From contig NZ_CP072333.1 of assembly GCF_018127745.1 (NCBI RefSeq), positions 806,001 through 870,000 of the forward strand: a stretch of DNA of 64,000 nt, given 5' to 3'. Origin of the DNA: Porphyromonas sp. oral taxon 275. Lineage in GTDB: Bacteria > Bacteroidota > Bacteroidia > Bacteroidales > Porphyromonadaceae. Positions within the stretch are counted from its first letter, which is position 1, and each line of letters begins with the position of its first letter. Below are positions 44,055-53,772 of the stretch, in pieces. The notes beneath the pieces are model-generated. The model was not told the DNA's origin, ran no database searches, and saw nothing but the letters and a program-made list of their open reading frames with translations. Made by a program: the position numbers and the translations under genes.

Positions 44055-47000
44055 TTAGTGGGTGGAGGAGCTGTGAGCTCCTTGGGTGCGACGTATGAGG
44101 GGCACGCTATCGTGGCGCAGCGTGTCGGCACTTGTCTGAGAGCGGGAGCTGGACGGGGTGCTATCATAGACGCCAGGGGTGAAGAGGAGGGGCTGAGCCT
44201 TCTGCTGTCCCGCCTTGGTCTTGGCCTTCGGGCGGAAGAGATCCCAGAGGCTGTAGAGCTTGCGCCGCAGCACATAGCCCACCCCGGTCTCGGAGTATTC
44301 GCCCTCAAGGATGTTATCCGTGACGCGCTTGTGGTAGAGACTGAAGTACTGCTCCCCGCTCTTGTCCAGCTGGTACTGGAGGGAGACGTTGTCGAGGAAG
44401 TTCTGCCCCTGGCCCGAGGAGTTAGCCCCGCTCTGCACCTTGCCCCCGACGACGATGCGTATGCGGTCGTTGTAGAAGCGGCGGCTGAAGCTATAGGTAT
44501 AGTCCGTGCGTGCTGCCTCGCCGCTCGAGCCGTCGTAGCGGTCTACCCCGAGGCTGAGGTCAGTGCCCTGGAGGAGCTTGCCAGCGGTCTTATTGATCTG
44601 CGACTGCAGGAGGGAGGTGAGGGCGTTGTTTAGGTCGAGGTTCCCCGTGCCGCTACCACTGCCGAGGTACACGCCCGTGGCCATCAGGGCGATGGCCTGC
44701 TTGCCTTGCTCCTCTGCCGTCATCGTCGCGAGGCTGTTCTGCATGCTGAGGTTGTCGGGGGCACTTAGGCCGAAGCTCAGGTTCATACGGTTGACGTAGT
44801 CGCTGACCTTGATGCTGACGTTGAAGGTTACGCGCTGGGCGTTGCTCCCCGACTCGTTGACGGTCGCCTTGACGCTTTGGGTCGCGGAGAAGTTAAGGTA
44901 GGGGTTGGACACAGGCCCGTTCCAGGAGAGCGTGCTTGTGGGGTCGATGGAGAACTTCTTGTTCCCCACCACGGGTAGGGTATAGCTTAGGTCACCGCCT
45001 CCGCTCATCTCATAGCGCCCCGTGAGACTCATCTGCCCGAAGGGTGGGTAGGTGAAGTGGAGCGTCCCACCGCCTTGAGCGTGGGCGTAGTCCTGACCGT
45101 CGGCCGTGAGGTCAGCCCCTACACGCACCGAGGGATCGATATGGATGGAGAGGTTGACGTCCAGCCCGCCGAAGCTGGGGCTGATGGGCTCGACGCGCTT
45201 GGTGAAGAGCGTGTCGGCGAAGTCCACGAAGCTAACGAGGCCGTTGGTCCCCTGTGAGGTCTCGAGCGGATCCTCACGCATGATATAGGTGCAGTTGGTG
45301 CCGCTCAGTACATTCAGTGCCCCGCGTACACGCAGCCCTGTCATTGGGCCCGTCACCTGCATGTTGGTCGAGGCGACGATGCGGCCATAGAGGAGCTGGT
45401 CCTCGCGCTTGGGGTGGGGATCATTGAGCAGCGTCAGCTCGTCGGAGGTGATGCGTAGGGAGGCCTTGGCCTTGGGCGAGGTGCTTTGCTCGATCTTCCC
45501 ATCGATATAGATGGCCTTCTTCGGGTCTACCGAGGGGTGGATGGCATAGTGGTCGAAGTGCATCGTCGAGCCCTCGAGGCGCACTGGGATGCTGTCGAGC
45601 TGGAGATGCATGCCGTAGGTGCTGAGGTGGAGGAGCGTCTTCGAGAGTGCTACCTGACCGCTGAGGATGGGCTCCGTCAGTGATCCCGAGAGGCGTACAG
45701 AGCCCTCAGCAGCCCCCTCGATGGAGCTACCAGAGGCGACGAGGAAGGGGTTCGCCAGCTCCAAGGGGAAGGAGTTCAGCTGGAGCGTCCCTGAGAGCGG
45801 TGAGACGCGGTGCTTGGGGTAGTAGATCCCGTCGATGGACATCGCCGAGCGCCCATTGTAGCCTACATCCGCCGTGATGTAGTGGGAGTCGTCGGTACGG
45901 GGCTCGTAGAAGAGGGAGGTCGTGAAGTGGCCGAACTTCTTATCCTCGTAGTGGAAGTTCGTCAGTGATAGGTCTCCCGAGATGGTGGGTTGGGCTGAGA
46001 GCTTGCCCTGACGCTGGTAATGTATGTCCCCAAAGAAGACCCCAGCGATGTCGGGGAGCCCAAGGGCACGGAAGTCCTCCAGGTAGAGGTTCTGTATGCT
46101 CAGCATCACGTCCTGCGTCCCGAGTGGCTCGTCCTTGGCCTCCAGCGATAGCAGGCCTCGCTCCGCTCCCTGTAGTCGCAGCGAGCCGAGGAGCAGGTAG
46201 TCCCGCTTGCGCAGGCTCAGGTGGTTGTCAGGGTTGATGCTGAAGTCCTTGTAGGCAATGCGTAGGTGCTCCTGGTCGAAGCGCAGCTGATAGGCATCGC
46301 CCCCCCACACGCCGCTGAGATGCGTGCCGTGGACGAGCGTCCCTGACTCATCACGCCAGGCGAAGCCCAAGGCCCCCGCCTGGAGGGTCGTCTGCAGCTG
46401 CGCCTCGATGTTGAAGCCCGCTTGCCCACGGAAGCGCTGCTTGTTGACCATCCCCTTGAGGTGGAGGGTGAGGCTGTCGGGCAGGGCAGGGCGTGCGGTA
46501 CGCTCGGTCTCTGCCGCTAGGTGTACCTCCTTGAGCCTAAGGGTATCTATGCGTAGGTCGGAGATGTGCGTGCTCCCCGATAGCCCCTTGTAGGGATCGG
46601 TCTGCCAGCTGGCGCTGAGCCCTCCGAGGGCGATCTGCTGATTGGCTAGATAGTAGCGTAGGGGATTGTTGTTGCCCATCGTGAGGCTGAGCTGTGCGGA
46701 GGGGAGCAGCGGGACGAGGTCCTCGAGCTGGCGGCGTGCGGACTTGCCCGAGGCGATGAGCTGCCACTGCGCCGTCGCTTGGTCGAGCAGCTTGCCGAGG
46801 CTCTTCTGCAGCTCGGTGGGCCCTGCCGAGAGCTGTAGCTGCCCCTTCATGTCGCCCGAGCTCACATTCCCGAGGATGCTGTGGGCATTGGTCGAGACGA
46901 GGAGATCAAAGCGTGGTGGCTGAAGGGTATCCCCCTGAAAGACGAGGACAGCACTGTCGATGCTCGCCGTCAGGTCGTGCGTCTCCTTGAGGTCACTGCG

Positions 47001-48884
47001 GAGCTCGCCCTCCAGTCGGAGGCGGCCAGAGAGTCCCGTCTCACTGAGGCCGAGGCGCTGTAGGTCTAGATCGAAGAGGTCCAGTGCCAGTGCCGTGGTG
47101 ATGCCCTTGCGCGAGAGGATGCCGTCGAGGAGGACGGAGAAGTTTGCCCCTCTATTGGCGCTGTTGAGGGCGAGGCCTAGATAGCCGCCCTTGAGATCCG
47201 CGTCGAGTGTGATATCGTGCAGAGGTAGTGTCCCGTAGTCCAGAGCCTCTAGACGCCCTGTGACCTTGGTCCAGGTGTGCGGGCTGAGAATGTCGAAGCC
47301 CTGCCCCTGAGCTGCGAGCTCGAGCGACATGGCCCCGAGGCCGAGCTTGGGGGCAAAGTGAGCCAGGTCGAGCCCCGCCGTGCGGAGCTTGGCCTCGTAG
47401 TGCTTGGCGCGGTCGAGGTAGCTTGCCTCGAGCTGAGCTCCTCCCGTGCCCTCCTTGAGCTGCAGCTGTAGGGCGTAGTCCCCCCGCTTGATCTTGACCT
47501 GACCCTTGAGGCTAAGCCCCTTGGGGAGCCTATACTCTCTCGTGAGCTCGGGCGAGACTAAGGAGAGGAGTGAGGTAGCCTTGGCTCCGAGCTCAGTCTC
47601 CAGCTGGAGGCGCCCCGAGCGCTGGGCCTCATCGGTGAGCGCGTAGAGGGGCCCGCCGAGCGAGAGGCGAAGGACGTCGGGCCAGCTGAGCTCGAGCCTA
47701 GTCTGCAGCTCGGAGAGCGTGCCCTTGAGGGCGAGGTCGAGCTTCAGCGGTGCCAGGAGCTGGCGGCGACGCATGCGGCCGACGAGCTGGGTCTCTGTCT
47801 CGACTTGCTCCAGCGCTTGGCCCGAGAGGTTCAGGATGTCGGCTGTGCCCAGGCTCGCCGTCAGGTCGAGGTCGATGGTGGCGCGCTTGTCTCGCTCCAG
47901 TAGGCTCCAGGGCATGCTGAGCTGCCCCTGGATGTGGGACTCGGAGGTCCTCAGCTCGAGGTCCTCCAGTTGCATCGCGAGGCTATCCATGCGATAGCTC
48001 CCCGAGAGCTGGCGGAGGCTCAGCCCTGAGCGCTCATCGAAGGCGGTACGCAGGAGCTGCAGCCTCAGGACGCGCCCCTCGGAGTAGATAGACGAAGCCT
48101 CCAGCAGCGTCTCGCGTAGCTCTATGTGCTGAGGATCGAAGTGGGGCGTCTGTGCCTGGGTCGTGTCCACGGCGTAGCGGAGGCTGGGAGCCTCGAGCTG
48201 TGTGTGGCCGATCTCGAAGCGCAGATGCTCGAGGTCGGACTGTATGCGCTCTGCACTGAGCTGCTTCACCTGCCCCGCGAGGTAGAGTGAGTCGTGGGGG
48301 AGGCGTATGTCGAGCTCCGTCGAGGAGAGGGACACAGCGCCAGCCTTGATGCGCCACTGGAGCGGGGGCGTCTCCTCGCTCTTGGTCGTGTCGCTGGAGT
48401 GATAGACCACGCGGCCGCCTCGGGTGAGGAGGCGGTCGAGCTGCACATCCTGTCTCCCCCAGTCGAGCCTAAGGCCCTCGGCGGCAGCGGCAGCGAGGGC
48501 AACCGAGGTATAGGTCAGCCCCGTGCTGTCGGTCTGCTGATAGGCGACGCGCTCCAGCGCTACTCGGGGTACCTCAAGCCGCTCATCGAGCAGAGAGCGC
48601 CATGAAGGCGAGAGGCTAAGGGAGCCTACGGAGAGCAGCGTGTCGCCAGGAGCCTGCACCATGCGGAAGCCCTTTACGCTCAGGTCTAGGGGGAAGCCGA
48701 GGTGCAGCTCATCGAGCTCTACCTGCATCCCGAGCTGCTTGGATAGCAAGGCCGTGGCCTGCCCGACGACGAAGCGCTGGATGGGCGGGACGTAGAGGGC
48801 GGCTATGAGGAGTATTATAAGCGCAAAAGGTGCTAGGAGTATCCCTAGCACCAAGCGCTTGACGAAGCGGGGCGAGTACTGCAT
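44055..48884 (-). CDS. tamB: Translocation and assembly module protein TamB
   Basis: This 1609-residue protein is anchored by one N-terminal helix (about residues 10-32, RLVLGILLAPFALIILLIAAL) and spans the periplasm with long beta-rich repeats. AsmA-like sequence follows the anchor (LSKQLGMQVELDELHLGFP). The C-terminal part contains the DUF490/TamB domain, recognisable near FNVSIKVSDYVNRMNLSF and LSLGVDRYDG. The family bridges the two membranes and acts in outer-membrane protein insertion or lipid transport; which applies here is not known. It is 60 bp after fcl and 12 bp before tamL. Length is typical for Bacteroidota TamB. Confidence 0.93.
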   Translation of the reverse strand: MQYSPRFVKRLVLGILLAPFALIILLIAALYVPPIQRFVVGQATALLSKQLGMQVELDELHLGFPLDLSVKGFRMVQAPGDTLLSVGSLSLSPSWRSLLDERLEVPRVALERVAYQQTDSTGLTYTSVALAAAAAEGLRLDWGRQDVQLDRLLTRGGRVVYHSSDTTKSEETPPLQWRIKAGAVSLSSTELDIRLPHDSLYLAGQVKQLSAERIQSDLEHLRFEIGHTQLEAPSLRYAVDTTQAQTPHFDPQHIELRETLLEASSIYSEGRVLRLQLLRTAFDERSGLSLRQLSGSYRMDSLAMQLEDLELRTSESHIQGQLSMPWSLLERDKRATIDLDLTASLGTADILNLSGQALEQVETETQLVGRMRRRQLLAPLKLDLALKGTLSELQTRLELSWPDVLRLSLGGPLYALTDEAQRSGRLQLETELGAKATSLLSLVSPELTREYRLPKGLSLKGQVKIKRGDYALQLQLKEGTGGAQLEASYLDRAKHYEAKLRTAGLDLAHFAPKLGLGAMSLELAAQGQGFDILSPHTWTKVTGRLEALDYGTLPLHDITLDADLKGGYLGLALNSANRGANFSVLLDGILSRKGITTALALDLFDLDLQRLGLSETGLSGRLRLEGELRSDLKETHDLTASIDSAVLVFQGDTLQPPRFDLLVSTNAHSILGNVSSGDMKGQLQLSAGPTELQKSLGKLLDQATAQWQLIASGKSARRQLEDLVPLLPSAQLSLTMGNNNPLRYYLANQQIALGGLSASWQTDPYKGLSGSTHISDLRIDTLRLKEVHLAAETERTARPALPDSLTLHLKGMVNKQRFRGQAGFNIEAQLQTTLQAGALGFAWRDESGTLVHGTHLSGVWGGDAYQLRFDQEHLRIAYKDFSINPDNHLSLRKRDYLLLGSLRLQGAERGLLSLEAKDEPLGTQDVMLSIQNLYLEDFRALGLPDIAGVFFGDIHYQRQGKLSAQPTISGDLSLTNFHYEDKKFGHFTTSLFYEPRTDDSHYITADVGYNGRSAMSIDGIYYPKHRVSPLSGTLQLNSFPLELANPFLVASGSSIEGAAEGSVRLSGSLTEPILSGQVALSKTLLHLSTYGMHLQLDSIPVRLEGSTMHFDHYAIHPSVDPKKAIYIDGKIEQSTSPKAKASLRITSDELTLLNDPHPKREDQLLYGRIVASTNMQVTGPMTGLRVRGALNVLSGTNCTYIMREDPLETSQGTNGLVSFVDFADTLFTKRVEPISPSFGGLDVNLSIHIDPSVRVGADLTADGQDYAHAQGGGTLHFTYPPFGQMSLTGRYEMSGGGDLSYTLPVVGNKKFSIDPTSTLSWNGPVSNPYLNFSATQSVKATVNESGSNAQRVTFNVSIKVSDYVNRMNLSFGLSAPDNLSMQNSLATMTAEEQGKQAIALMATGVYLGSGSGTGNLDLNNALTSLLQSQINKTAGKLLQGTDLSLGVDRYDGSSGEAARTDYTYSFSRRFYNDRIRIVVGGKVQSGANSSGQGQNFLDNVSLQYQLDKSGEQYFSLYHKRVTDNILEGEYSETGVGYVLRRKLYSLWDLFRPKAKTKAGQQKAQPLLFTPGVYDSTPSSSRSQTSADTLRHDSVPLIRRTQGAHSSSTH

Positions 48885-48944
48885 CCTATCGGAGCGTATA
48901 TAGATGAAGAGCGGAGGGGACTATGGAGGGATTAGATCGGGAGG

Positions 48945-50030
48945 CTAGTGCGTCAGGTACCAGTCGTAGAGTCGTGCCACGCCCTCCTCGATCTCCACGC
49001 TATGGCGCCAGCCTAGGGCGTGGAGCTTGTCGACGGAGCAGAGCTTGCGCATGGTGCCGTCGGGCTTGCTGCTGTCCCAGCGGAGCTTGCCCTGGTAGCC
49101 TATGGTGCGGGCGATGAGCTCGGCCAGCTCGCGGATCGAGAGTTCGCGGCCGCTACCGATGTTGATGTGGCAGTTGCGGATCTCCTTGCTCCCCTCGGGG
49201 TAGAGGTCGGCAAAGTCCACATGCTCCAGCACGTAGAGCGAAGCGGCAGCCATATCCTCACTCCAGAGGAACTCACGCAGGGGCTTGCCCGAGCCCCAGA
49301 GCTCGATGCGGTCGGCGTGGATGCCGAAGCGGGCGAGCAGCGCCGAGAGCTCGGCTTCGCTGGCCGTGCCCGCTTCGCCTGCTACGGGACGCTTCTGGAG
49401 GTCGGCGCGCACGGCAGCCCAGTCCCCGAGGCCGAGGCACTTGGAGAGGTAGATCTTGCGTATCATGGCGGGCAGGACGTGGCTGTTCTCGAGGTGGAAG
49501 TTATCGTTGGGCCCGTAGAGATTGGTCGGCATGACGGCGATGTAGTTGGTGCCGTACTGCAGGTTGAGGCTCTCGCAGAGCTTGAGCCCCGCGATCTTGG
49601 CGATGGCGTAGGGCTCATTGGTGTACTCCAGTGGGCCCGTGAGGAGCTCGTCCTCGGTGATGGGCTGCTTGGCCTCGCGCGGATAGATGCAGCTGCTGCC
49701 CAGGAAGAGCAGATCCTGCACGCCGTGGCGGAAGCTCTCGCCGATGACGTTCTGCTGGATCTGGAGGTTCTGGTAGATGAAGTCCCCGCGGTAAGTGTTG
49801 TTGGCGAGGATCCCCCCGACGTGGGCGGCGGCGAGGATGACGACCTCGGGCTGCTCTGTGTCGAAGAACTCGCGTACAGCCACGGGATCCAGCAGGTCCA
49901 GCTCGGCATGCGTGCGCCCGATGAGCTGGGTGAAGCCGCGGGACTCGAGCTGGCGCCAGATGGCCGAGCCTACGAGGCCGCGATGTCCTGCGACGTAGAT
50001 CTTGGTACTAGGGTTTAGCTTGGTCTTCAT
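48945..50030 (-). CDS. fcl: GDP-L-fucose synthase
   Basis: Fcl epimerises and reduces GDP-4-keto-6-deoxymannose to GDP-L-fucose. The 361-residue short-chain dehydrogenase-type protein opens with the NADP loop VAGHRGLVGSAIWRQL. The catalytic Ser-Tyr-Lys set is seen in LGSSCIYP and YAIAKIAG. NLYGPNDNFH is also conserved. An insert near residues 205-235 (DLQKRPVAGEAGTASEAEL) is longer than in E. coli Fcl and resembles Bacteroides forms. It starts 2 bp after gmd. Confidence 0.95.
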   Translation of the reverse strand: MKTKLNPSTKIYVAGHRGLVGSAIWRQLESRGFTQLIGRTHAELDLLDPVAVREFFDTEQPEVVILAAAHVGGILANNTYRGDFIYQNLQIQQNVIGESFRHGVQDLLFLGSSCIYPREAKQPITEDELLTGPLEYTNEPYAIAKIAGLKLCESLNLQYGTNYIAVMPTNLYGPNDNFHLENSHVLPAMIRKIYLSKCLGLGDWAAVRADLQKRPVAGEAGTASEAELSALLARFGIHADRIELWGSGKPLREFLWSEDMAAASLYVLEHVDFADLYPEGSKEIRNCHINIGSGRELSIRELAELIARTIGYQGKLRWDSSKPDGTMRKLCSVDKLHALGWRHSVEIEEGVARLYDWYLTH

Positions 50031-50032
50031 CT

Positions 50033-51103
50033 TTACAGTGCTCTTTGGCCCTTGCGGACGTAGTCCATGTCGTGGGTGACCATGAGGCGGACGAGTTCGT
50101 CGAAGCTAGTCTTCTGCGGGTTCCAGCCCAGCAGCTGCTTGGCCTTGCTGGGGTCACCGAGCAGCGTCTCTACCTCTGCAGGGCGGAAGTACTGGGGATC
50201 GACCTCCACGAGCACGCGCCCCGTAGCCTGGTCGATGCCGCGCTCCTCTATGCTCGAGCCCTCCCAGCGAAGCTCTATACCCGCCTCACGGAAGGCCTTC
50301 TCCGTGAACTCGCGTACCGAGTGCTGCTCGCCCGTGGCGATGACGAAGTCCTCGGGCTGGTCGTGCTGCAGCATCAGCCACATGCACTCCACGTAGTCAC
50401 GTGCGTAGCCCCAGTCGCGCAGGGCGTCGAGGTTGCCCAGGTAGAGCTTGTCCTGCATACCCTGGGCGATGCGTGCCGCCGCCAGCGTGATCTTGCGCGT
50501 GACGAAGGTCTCCCCGCGGCGCTCGCTCTCGTGGTTGAAGAGGATGCCATTGACGGCGAACATCCCATAGCTCTCTCGGTAGTTCTTCGTGATCCAGTAG
50601 CCGTAGAGCTTGGCCACGCCGTAGGGCGAGCGGGGATAGAAGGGTGTCGTCTCGCGCTGGGGGATCTCCTGGACGAGGCCGTAGAGCTCCGAGGTCGAGG
50701 CCTGATAGATACGTGTGCGCTGCTCGAGGCCGAGGATACGCACGGCCTCCAGTAGGCGCAGCGTGCCCGTAGCATCCACCTCGGCGGTGTACTCAGGGAC
50801 GTCGAAGGAGACCTTGACGTGGCTCTGGGCGGCGAGGTTGTAGATCTCGTCGGGCTGGATCTGCTGGATGATGCGGATGAGCGAACTGGAGTCGGTCAAG
50901 TCCCCATAATGGAGGTTGAGCGCGCGCCGCTGCTTCATGTCGCGCACCCACTGCTCGAAGTAGAGATGCTCGATGCGCTCGGTGTTGAAGGAGGAGGAGC
51001 GGCGGATGATGCCGTGTACCTCGTAGCCCTTCTCGATGAGTAGCTCCGCGAGGTAGGACCCGTCCTGCCCCGTCACGCCCGTGATCAGTGCGACCTTAGC
51101 CAT
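50033..51103 (-). CDS. gmd: GDP-mannose 4,6-dehydratase
   Basis: Gmd converts GDP-mannose to GDP-4-keto-6-deoxymannose, the first step to GDP-fucose or GDP-rhamnose. The 356-residue protein has the Rossmann loop [16 protein letters not shown], the substrate segment [14 protein letters not shown], catalytic Ser in STSELYG and Tyr/Lys in [10 protein letters not shown]. It leads a unit with fcl, tamB, tamL and priA. The product probably feeds surface polysaccharide or protein O-glycosylation, the latter being known in Bacteroidota. Confidence 0.96.
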   Translation of the reverse strand: MAKVALITGVTGQDGSYLAELLIEKGYEVHGIIRRSSSFNTERIEHLYFEQWVRDMKQRRALNLHYGDLTDSSSLIRIIQQIQPDEIYNLAAQSHVKVSFDVPEYTAEVDATGTLRLLEAVRILGLEQRTRIYQASTSELYGLVQEIPQRETTPFYPRSPYGVAKLYGYWITKNYRESYGMFAVNGILFNHESERRGETFVTRKITLAAARIAQGMQDKLYLGNLDALRDWGYARDYVECMWLMLQHDQPEDFVIATGEQHSVREFTEKAFREAGIELRWEGSSIEERGIDQATGRVLVEVDPQYFRPAEVETLLGDPSKAKQLLGWNPQKTSFDELVRLMVTHDMDYVRKGQRAL

Positions 51104-51141
51104 ATATATAATGTATCGTGTTGCTTGTGTTGGTTTGCCTG

Positions 51142-51149
51142 CAAAGATA
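51142..51149 (-). promoter_or_regulatory. Bacteroidota-type -7 box for the gmd unit
   Basis: Minus strand reads TATCTTTG, preceded by GAAATAGCG, 38 bp upstream of the gmd start codon. Confidence 0.65.
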
Positions 51150-51398
51150 CGCTATTTCGCAGAGCTCCTCGGGCCTAAGTGCGGCACGGATGCTCCCCTC
51201 TAGAGGCAGCGGCGAGCAAGGCTGCGCGTCTCGACCCTTGCCTTGGGCGCGAGCGGCCTCCTAAGGGCTGCCCCTCGAAGGGCTGTAAGGCGCTCTATAA
51301 GTCCGCCCTAGGGGCGTCGTAGCCTCGAGCGGCTAGGGGCGGGGGAAGTGCTCTCTAGGCAGACAACTACCCTTTCTCTAGGGGTGGAAGAAGGCGCT

Positions 51399-51480
51399 CT
51401 CCGCAGGGGGCAAAATTTCCGTCCGCAAGGCGTCAAATTTTTGTGCGGAAGAAAATTTCCTGCCCTGCGAAGGGCGTCAC
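51399..51480. repeat. Short imperfect repeats with AAATTT tracts
   Basis: TCCGCAGGGGGCAAAATTT at 51400-51418 is repeated as TCCGCAAGGCGTCAAATTT at 51422-51440, again a 22-bp offset. A third AAAATTTCC follows at 51452-51460 before CTGCGAAGGGCGTCAC. The tracts are the most AT-rich part of the 778-bp gap between gmd and nhaC. No gene is evident here. Confidence 0.55.
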
Positions 51481-51616
51481 GACGCGCTCCGCAGCGGACT
51501 GCCCTTGCCACTAGGCTGGAGCGGCTGCTCGAGTCGGCCGCGGACTTCGCCCTCGCCTACGGGGGGAGGGCAGGGCGGGATGAGCCTCGTCGGGACGCGG
51601 GCAGTGGGGGAGGGGT

Positions 51617-51700
51617 GTGAGGGATATCCGTCAGGCGGCTGAGGGACGTCAGTCAGGCCACTCACGGATATCCGTCAGGAGGCCGAGGGCTAGCCCTCAC
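51617..51700 (-). repeat. Palindrome array 8, four 22-bp units (reverse)
   Basis: The units start at 51617, 51639, 51661 and 51683. Unit 1 is GTGAGGGATATCCGTCAG, unit 2 carries GACGTC, and unit 4 is CCGAGGGCTAGCCCTCAC. The array is between divergent units. Confidence 0.9.
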
Positions 51701-51786
51701 GGAGCTGAGGCTAGGCTCGCACCTCACTGTACCCTCGCCTAGCCCTTGCTGAGCAAGGAATTTGGGGGGCTCCTCGCCAAAAGCTG

Positions 51787-51794
51787 TACCTTTG
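51787..51794 (+). promoter_or_regulatory. Bacteroidota-type -7 box for the nhaC unit
   Basis: TACCTTTG, about 88 bp upstream of the nhaC start codon. Confidence 0.62.
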
Positions 51795-51881
51795 TGGGCG
51801 ATTGCTTCGAGGAGGCGCGTGCTTGAGCCCGCGCTCGCTCCGTAGCTCTATTAGCTTAGTCTTCCCCTTCGCCCAAGACCT

Positions 51882-53183
51882 ATGTCGCATCACCCCAATA
51901 CTTCGCCCCGCTCGCTGGGTTGGCTCGGTCTGAGTCCGCTCTTTGTCTTCCTCGCCGTCTACCTGCTCAGCTCGCTGCTCTCGGGGGACTTCTACCGCAT
52001 GCCCATCGCGGTGGCTTTCCTCGTGGCTTCGGGCTACGCGCTGCTGATTACCCGCGGGGTGCGTCTGGAGGAGCGTATCCGACAGTTCTCCCACGGGGCG
52101 GCCGACAGCAATATCCTCCTGATGATATGGATCTTCGTGCTGGCGGGGGCCTTCGCCCAGGGGGCTAAGAGCATGGGCGCGATCGATGCGACGGTCAATA
52201 CCATCCTCAGCTTCCTGCCCTCCTCCTTTCTGCTGCCGGGGCTCTTTATTGCCTCCTGCTTCATCTCGCTCTCCATCGGGACGAGCGTCGGCACGGTGGT
52301 GGCACTAGTGCCCATCGCACTCGGGGTGGCGGATAATCTCGGCCTCTCGGACGCCTATGTCGCAGCCATCGTGACGGGCGGCGCCTTCTTCGGGGACAAC
52401 CTCTCCTTCATCTCGGACACGACGATTGCCGCCACACGGACGCAGGGCTGCAGTATGCGAGATAAGTTCCGCGTCAACCTCGGGATCGTCCTCCCCGCAG
52501 CCCTCATCGCCCTCGTGGTCTACCTGCTGCGCGGGATAGACCTGCCCGAACCGAAGTTCGTCGAGCCGGGCTCCTTCTGGCTCATGCTGCCCTACCTGCT
52601 GGTCCTCATCTCGGCGCTGGCGGGGGTGAACGTGCTTCTAGTCCTCGGCATCGGCATCCTCTCCAGTGGCCTCATCGGCGTGCTGACGGGGGCCATCGCT
52701 CCCTGGGGCTGGGTCGCCGCGCTAGGCGAGGGGATAAGCGGCATGGGCGAGCTCATCATCGTCACCCTGCTGGCGGGGGGGATGCTCGAGCTGATCCGCT
52801 ACAACGGCGGTATCGACTACCTGCTCTCCAAGCTCACCCGCCGCATTAATGGCAAGCGCGGGGCGGAGCTCACCATCGCCGCCCTCGTCTCCGTAGCGAA
52901 CCTCTGTACGGCCAATAACACCATAGCTATCCTCACCACAGGTAAGGTGTCCCGAGAGATCACCGAGCGCTATCAGCTCGACCCGCGCAAGACGGCCAGC
53001 ATCCTCGATACCTTCTCCTGCCTCGTCCAAGGGCTCATCCCCTACGGCGCACAGCTACTCCTGGCCTCCAAGCTCACGGGTGTCTCGCCCATCGCCATCA
53101 TCCCGCACCTCTACTATCCCTTCATCATGGGCGGCATGGCGCTGCTCTCCATCCTGCTGCGCTACCCCCGTCGCTACTCCTAG
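51882..53183 (+). CDS. nhaC: NhaC-family Na+/H+ antiporter
   Basis: This 433-residue membrane protein with about eleven helices belongs to the NhaC antiporter family, which exchanges sodium for protons or couples it to organic acids. The conserved SLSIGTSVGTVVALVPI and GAFFGDNLSFISDTTIAATRTQGC segments are the family core. A second conserved block is NLCTANNTIAI. It begins a unit with a GNAT gene (12 bp) and cbiGF (37 bp). The substrate pair is not proven by sequence; malate/lactate-type exchange is known in related proteins. Confidence 0.9.
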   Translation: MSHHPNTSPRSLGWLGLSPLFVFLAVYLLSSLLSGDFYRMPIAVAFLVASGYALLITRGVRLEERIRQFSHGAADSNILLMIWIFVLAGAFAQGAKSMGAIDATVNTILSFLPSSFLLPGLFIASCFISLSIGTSVGTVVALVPIALGVADNLGLSDAYVAAIVTGGAFFGDNLSFISDTTIAATRTQGCSMRDKFRVNLGIVLPAALIALVVYLLRGIDLPEPKFVEPGSFWLMLPYLLVLISALAGVNVLLVLGIGILSSGLIGVLTGAIAPWGWVAALGEGISGMGELIIVTLLAGGMLELIRYNGGIDYLLSKLTRRINGKRGAELTIAALVSVANLCTANNTIAILTTGKVSREITERYQLDPRKTASILDTFSCLVQGLIPYGAQLLLASKLTGVSPIAIIPHLYYPFIMGGMALLSILLRYPRRYS

Positions 53184-53195
53184 CCCCCTAGCCTC

Positions 53196-53735
53196 ATGTC
53201 TACCATCCAGCTACAGCTCCTCGGCCTCGACGATAGGACGCCCGAGCATCTGCGTGCCGCCTACGAGGCCGCCTTCCCGCCTGAGGAGCGCCGCCCTTGG
53301 GAGGAGCTCTTCGCTCTCGAGGGCTCGCGGCACCACGTCTGCCTCGTGCAGCAGGCAGGGCAGGCGATAGGCCTGGCCGTCGGCTGGGACCTCCCGAGCG
53401 CCCGCTACTACGAGTATCTGCTCATCGCCCCCGCCTATCGTGGGCAGGGGCTAGGCGCGGAGGTGGTGCGCCTCCTGCAGGAGCTGAACGAGGCTACCCG
53501 TCCCTTCGTCCTGGAGTGCGAGCCTAGGGGCTACAGCCCTGAGGCCGAGCGCCGCCTGGCCTTCTACGCCCGCCTGGGGCTCGACCCACAGCCCTACGAC
53601 TACGTGCAGCCCCCCTACGGCGAGGGTCTGCCCTGGGTGCCTCTGCACCTGCTCTCTGACCGCAGCCTCGAGCTCGAGACCTACGAGCAGATACGCCGTG
53701 ATATCCATCAGTATGTCTATAAGGTGATGCCCTAG
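53196..53735 (+). CDS. GNAT-family N-acetyltransferase
   Basis: This 179-residue protein has the GNAT fold: a first strand-helix region (AYEAAFPPEERRPWEEL), the beta-4 strand YYEYLLIAPAYRG and the acetyl-CoA loop RGQGLGAEVV. It sits between nhaC and cbiGF. The acceptor is unknown. Confidence 0.88.
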   Translation: MSTIQLQLLGLDDRTPEHLRAAYEAAFPPEERRPWEELFALEGSRHHVCLVQQAGQAIGLAVGWDLPSARYYEYLLIAPAYRGQGLGAEVVRLLQELNEATRPFVLECEPRGYSPEAERRLAFYARLGLDPQPYDYVQPPYGEGLPWVPLHLLSDRSLELETYEQIRRDIHQYVYKVMP

Positions 53736-53772
53736 CGGCGTCGCACGACCCATATTAACCAAAGGAACTCTA

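Noticed and set aside
49020..50018. A 332-codon open frame antisense to fcl
   Set aside because: Same pattern as other antisense frames here: compositionally biased and lying wholly within a clear gene.
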